Below, piece after piece: positions 61,595 to 64,000 of a DNA stretch of 64,000 nucleotides. The position numbers and the translations under genes are program-made. This DNA is from Hyphomicrobiales bacterium (GTDB taxonomy: Bacteria > Pseudomonadota > Alphaproteobacteria > Rhizobiales > Rhizobiaceae), in the NCBI GenBank assembly GCA_900472675.1, contig UCJA01000016.1:104962-168961 (forward strand), read 5' to 3'. Within the stretch, counting starts at the first letter, position 1. Each line of letters starts with the position of its first letter. The notes under the pieces were generated by a model. It did not search any database, was not told where the DNA came from, and saw only the letters and a list, made by a program, of their open reading frames with translations.

Positions 61595-61682
61595 GAGGGT
61601 ATCGCCGGCCGGTCGCCGTCTTGCTCAAAGCCGGCGCCGCGCTAGCTTCTCAACACCTTGATGCCCACCGAAGGCCGAACCC

Positions 61683-62261
61683 TTGACGCTGGAAACGCTG
61701 ATATCGAACTACGGGCCGCTGGCGGTGTTTCTCGGCGCAGGCTTCGAGGGCGAAACGGCTGTCTTCCTCGGCGGCGTGTTTGCCCATCGCCAGCTGTTTC
61801 CCTTCTGGCAGGCAGCGCTTGCGGCGGTGCTCGGCTCGTTTCTGGTCGATCAGGCATGGTTCTTTGCCGGCCGCCATGCGCATCGGCTGGCATTCGTGCA
61901 GCGCCTTTTGAAGACGCCGGCTGCCGCCCGAGTGCACGGGCTTCTCAATGCGCACCCGACTGCGTTCATTCTCGGCTTCCGCTTCATCTACGGCATGCGC
62001 ACCGTCAGCCCCATTGCAATCGGCCTCACCTCGGTCTCCGCCGTGCGCTTCGTGATGCTGAACTTCATCGCGGCCGTGGTCTGGGGCGTGGCCATCTCCG
62101 CGATCGGCTACCTGTTCGGCAATGCGGTGGAAGCGTTGTTCGGCCGGCTGCGGCTGCATCTCCACCTGCTGATCGCGCTTGGTGTCGTGCTCGTCGGGAT
62201 CGGATTGCTCGCCTTCCTGCTGCACCGGCACTGGCGCAAGGCTGGCGCGGACAAGCCCTGA
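61683..62261 (+). CDS. DedA family membrane protein
   Basis: 192 residues from a TTG start with a GAAGG ribosome site nearby. GPLAVFLGAGFEGETAVFLGGVFAHRQLF and FILGFRFIYGMRTVSPIAIGL are the DedA (SNARE-associated) blocks, with several membrane helices. DedA proteins help membrane homeostasis and lipid-carrier recycling. No partner gene is adjacent. Confidence 0.88.
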   Translation: MTLETLISNYGPLAVFLGAGFEGETAVFLGGVFAHRQLFPFWQAALAAVLGSFLVDQAWFFAGRHAHRLAFVQRLLKTPAAARVHGLLNAHPTAFILGFRFIYGMRTVSPIAIGLTSVSAVRFVMLNFIAAVVWGVAISAIGYLFGNAVEALFGRLRLHLHLLIALGVVLVGIGLLAFLLHRHWRKAGADKP

Positions 62262-62489
62262 ACAGGGGCGGCTTTCCTTTGCCATATGGGCCTTGACCAA
62301 TCCCCTGGCCCAAGCCATAAACTTGCGCCATGACAACGGCGATTTCCATCTGCGGGATCATTATTCGCTAGCGCAAACGCTGGCCCGGCCGTTCTCGTCT
62401 CTCGACACCCTTGAAGACAAACGATCCGGTCCGGCGTCCGGCCTGTTCTGCTGCCTGCCTTCAGGCAAGCTTTCTTGGGAGACTTTTCG

Positions 62490-63872
62490 ATGAGCGTGCC
62501 GCTCAAGCTCTACAATACGCTGACCCGCGACAAGGCGGAGTTCACGCCGATCGATCCTAAGAACGTGCGCATGTATGTCTGCGGCCCGACCGTCTATGAT
62601 TACGCGCATATCGGCAATGCGCGGCCGGCGATCGTCTTCGACGTGCTCTACCGGCTGCTTCGGCATGTCTATGGCGCCGATCACGTCACCTATGCGCGCA
62701 ACATCACCGACGTGGACGACAAGATCAACGCGCGGGCGCTGCGCGACTATCCGGGCATGCCGCTCAACGAAGCGATCCGGCTGGTGACGGAAAAGACCGA
62801 GACGCAGTACCACACGGACATCGCCCTGCTCGGCTGCCTTGAGCCGACCGTCGAGCCACGCGCCACCGACAATATCGAGGGCATGGTTGCCATCATCGAG
62901 AAGCTGATCGCCCAGGGCCATGCCTATGTGGCTGAAGGCGAAGTGCTTTTTAACACCAAGTCGATGCCGGACTACGGCCAGTTGTCCAAGCGGCCGCTCG
63001 ACGAGCAGCAGGCGGGTGCCCGTATCGCGGTCGATGCGCACAAGAAGAACCCGGGCGATTTCGTGCTGTGGAAGCTGTCCTCCCACAACGAGCCCGGCTG
63101 GGAGAGCCCCTGGGGTCGCGGTCGCCCGGGCTGGCACATCGAATGCTCGGCCATGAGCGAGCGCTATCTCGGCGAGGTCTTCGACATCCATGGCGGCGGG
63201 CTCGACCTGATCTTCCCACACCACGAAAACGAGATCGCCCAGTCGCGCTGCGCGCACGGCACGCGGACGATGGCCAATGTCTGGATGCACAACGGCTTCG
63301 TGCAGGTGGAAGGCCGCAAGATGTCGAAGTCGGACGGCAATTTCATCACCATCCACGAGCTGCTGCACACCGAAACCTTCGGCGGCCGCAAGTGGCCAGG
63401 TGCGGTGCTGCGGCTTGCCATGCTGATGACGCACTACCGCGAGCCGATCGATTTTTCGGTGAAGCGGCTGGAGGAAGCGGAACGGCTGATCGCGAAATGG
63501 CCGCCGATCGACCCGGTTGGCGGTGCTGCTTGCGATATCGTTCTCTCCGCGCTCGGCGATGATCTGAACACGGTCGCAGCCGTGCAGGCGCTGCATGCTC
63601 TGGCTCACGAAGCCGGTGCGGACCCGGAACTGCTGCCGCTGTTTTCGGCCAGTGCCGCGCTGCTTGGCGTCGTTCCGGAGAAGACAGAGGTCGACAGCGC
63701 ACTCGCTGCCGCAGTCGATGCGCTGGTCGCCATGCGGCTGGAGATGCTGAAGGCGAAGAACTTTTCCGAAGCCGACCGGATCCGTGCCGAGCTCGCCGAC
63801 AAGGGCATCCAGCTCAAGGACGGCAAAGATGCCAGCGGCGAACGGGTGACCACCTGGGAGGTCAAGCGGTAG
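62490..63872 (+). CDS. cysS: Cysteinyl-tRNA synthetase
   Basis: 460 residues. The class-I signature is present as AHIGN at 39-43 and KMSKS at 277-281. Zinc ligands are C31, C219, H244 and E248 (CGPTVYDY, WHIECSAM, FPHHENE), which discriminate cysteine from serine. Ribosome site GGGAG precedes the ATG; a TTG at 62475 is in frame but unlikely. A hairpin (TGCCTG/CAGGCA) lies about 20 bases upstream. Confidence 0.97.
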   Translation: MSVPLKLYNTLTRDKAEFTPIDPKNVRMYVCGPTVYDYAHIGNARPAIVFDVLYRLLRHVYGADHVTYARNITDVDDKINARALRDYPGMPLNEAIRLVTEKTETQYHTDIALLGCLEPTVEPRATDNIEGMVAIIEKLIAQGHAYVAEGEVLFNTKSMPDYGQLSKRPLDEQQAGARIAVDAHKKNPGDFVLWKLSSHNEPGWESPWGRGRPGWHIECSAMSERYLGEVFDIHGGGLDLIFPHHENEIAQSRCAHGTRTMANVWMHNGFVQVEGRKMSKSDGNFITIHELLHTETFGGRKWPGAVLRLAMLMTHYREPIDFSVKRLEEAERLIAKWPPIDPVGGAACDIVLSALGDDLNTVAAVQALHALAHEAGADPELLPLFSASAALLGVVPEKTEVDSALAAAVDALVAMRLEMLKAKNFSEADRIRAELADKGIQLKDGKDASGERVTTWEVKR

Positions 63873-63890
63873 GATGACGGCTTCCGTCCA

Positions 63891-63970
63891 TCATACCCCC
63901 CTCTGCCCTGCCGGGCATCTCCCCCTCAAGGGGGGGGATCGACCTGCCGCGCGGGTCGGTGCCGCCGGTC
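63891..63970. repeat. Palindromic intergenic repeat (RIME-like)
   Basis: GC-rich, hairpin-forming sequence containing TCCCCCTCAAGGGGGGGA (63920-63937) and GACC...GGTC arms (63941-63957), just past cysS. Rhizobial genomes carry many copies of such CCCCCTCAAGGGGG elements between genes. Assignment to the RIME family is from memory, not from alignment. Confidence 0.6.
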
Positions 63971-64000
63971 TTTTCTTGCAGCTTGCGCAATGGGGGCGAA

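Noticed and set aside
1..64000. CRISPR arrays, insertion sequences, prophage genes, rRNA or tRNA genes
   Set aside because: No regularly spaced repeats, transposase or integrase motifs, or cloverleaf-type sequences were recognised on either strand by reading; small RNAs cannot be excluded.

Overview
The window reads as chromosomal DNA of an alphaproteobacterium, most likely a member of the Rhizobiaceae (Rhizobium/Agrobacterium/Ensifer type). Base composition is GC-rich. The gene order pepA-holC / lptF-lptG-lptD-surA-like-pdxA-rsmA / gmk-yicC-mltG-fabF-acpP-fabG-fabD / rpsF-rpsR-DUF2232-rplI-dnaB-alr-radA-cvpA-purF-SDR-dedA-cysS is the conserved rhizobial backbone (established knowledge, recalled, not searched). 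Almost all genes are core functions. No prophage, transposase, CRISPR array, rRNA or tRNA gene was recognised.

Layout. 1-9.5 kb: the end of purM with purN, a Phd/PIN toxin-antitoxin (TA) pair, a minus-strand block (molybdopterin oxidoreductase, Nudix hydrolase, alpha/beta hydrolase, stand-alone phnM), rlmJ, a secreted RNase T2, a GST and a small outer-membrane barrel. 9.5-17.6 kb: a long gene-free stretch, then uvrC-pgsA-moaD-moaE, a second Phd/PIN pair, an orphan LivH-type permease divergent from a CGNR zinc-finger regulator with a lipoprotein gene, ndk and a second GST. 17.8-26.2 kb: a degenerate GGDEF protein, a DinB-fold protein, an ABC-F ATPase, a VapBC locus with a tandemly duplicated antitoxin, an S9 peptidase, a ParDE pair and a polysaccharide-deacetylase lipoprotein. 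26.2-36 kb: holC-pepA, divergent from the LPS-export/outer-membrane operon lptF-lptG-lptD-surA-like, which runs into pdxA and rsmA. 36-43.7 kb: an unknown secreted protein, gmk, yicC, mltG and the fatty-acid cluster fabF-acpP-fabG-fabD. 43.8-48.6 kb: an aldo/keto reductase, a cupredoxin-like protein, a DxD glycosyltransferase-like protein, and a TetR-phosphatase operon divergent from a quinone-oxidoreductase-like gene. 48.6-64 kb: ribosomal proteins S6, S18 and L9, DnaB, a secreted tandem-repeat protein, a HigBA pair, alr, a ParD/ParE pair whose toxin lacks a standard start codon, radA, cvpA, purF, a small HNH protein, an SDR, a DedA protein, cysS and a palindromic repeat.

The most notable content sits in the spaces between housekeeping genes. 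Six type II TA loci are scattered through the window. One has a tandemly duplicated antitoxin that has lost its middle part. One has an intact ParE frame that can only start at ATT, overlapping the antitoxin stop. One (higBA) has a promoter that predicts a leaderless transcript with an operator palindrome in the spacer. Two divergent regulatory regions are readable directly: a 10-bp inverted repeat shared by back-to-back promoters between the CGNR regulator and the orphan permease, and a paired GGAGCA-N-TGCTCC operator between the TetR gene and its divergent oxidoreductase.

All functional calls rest on motif reading and recalled family knowledge. No database search was run.
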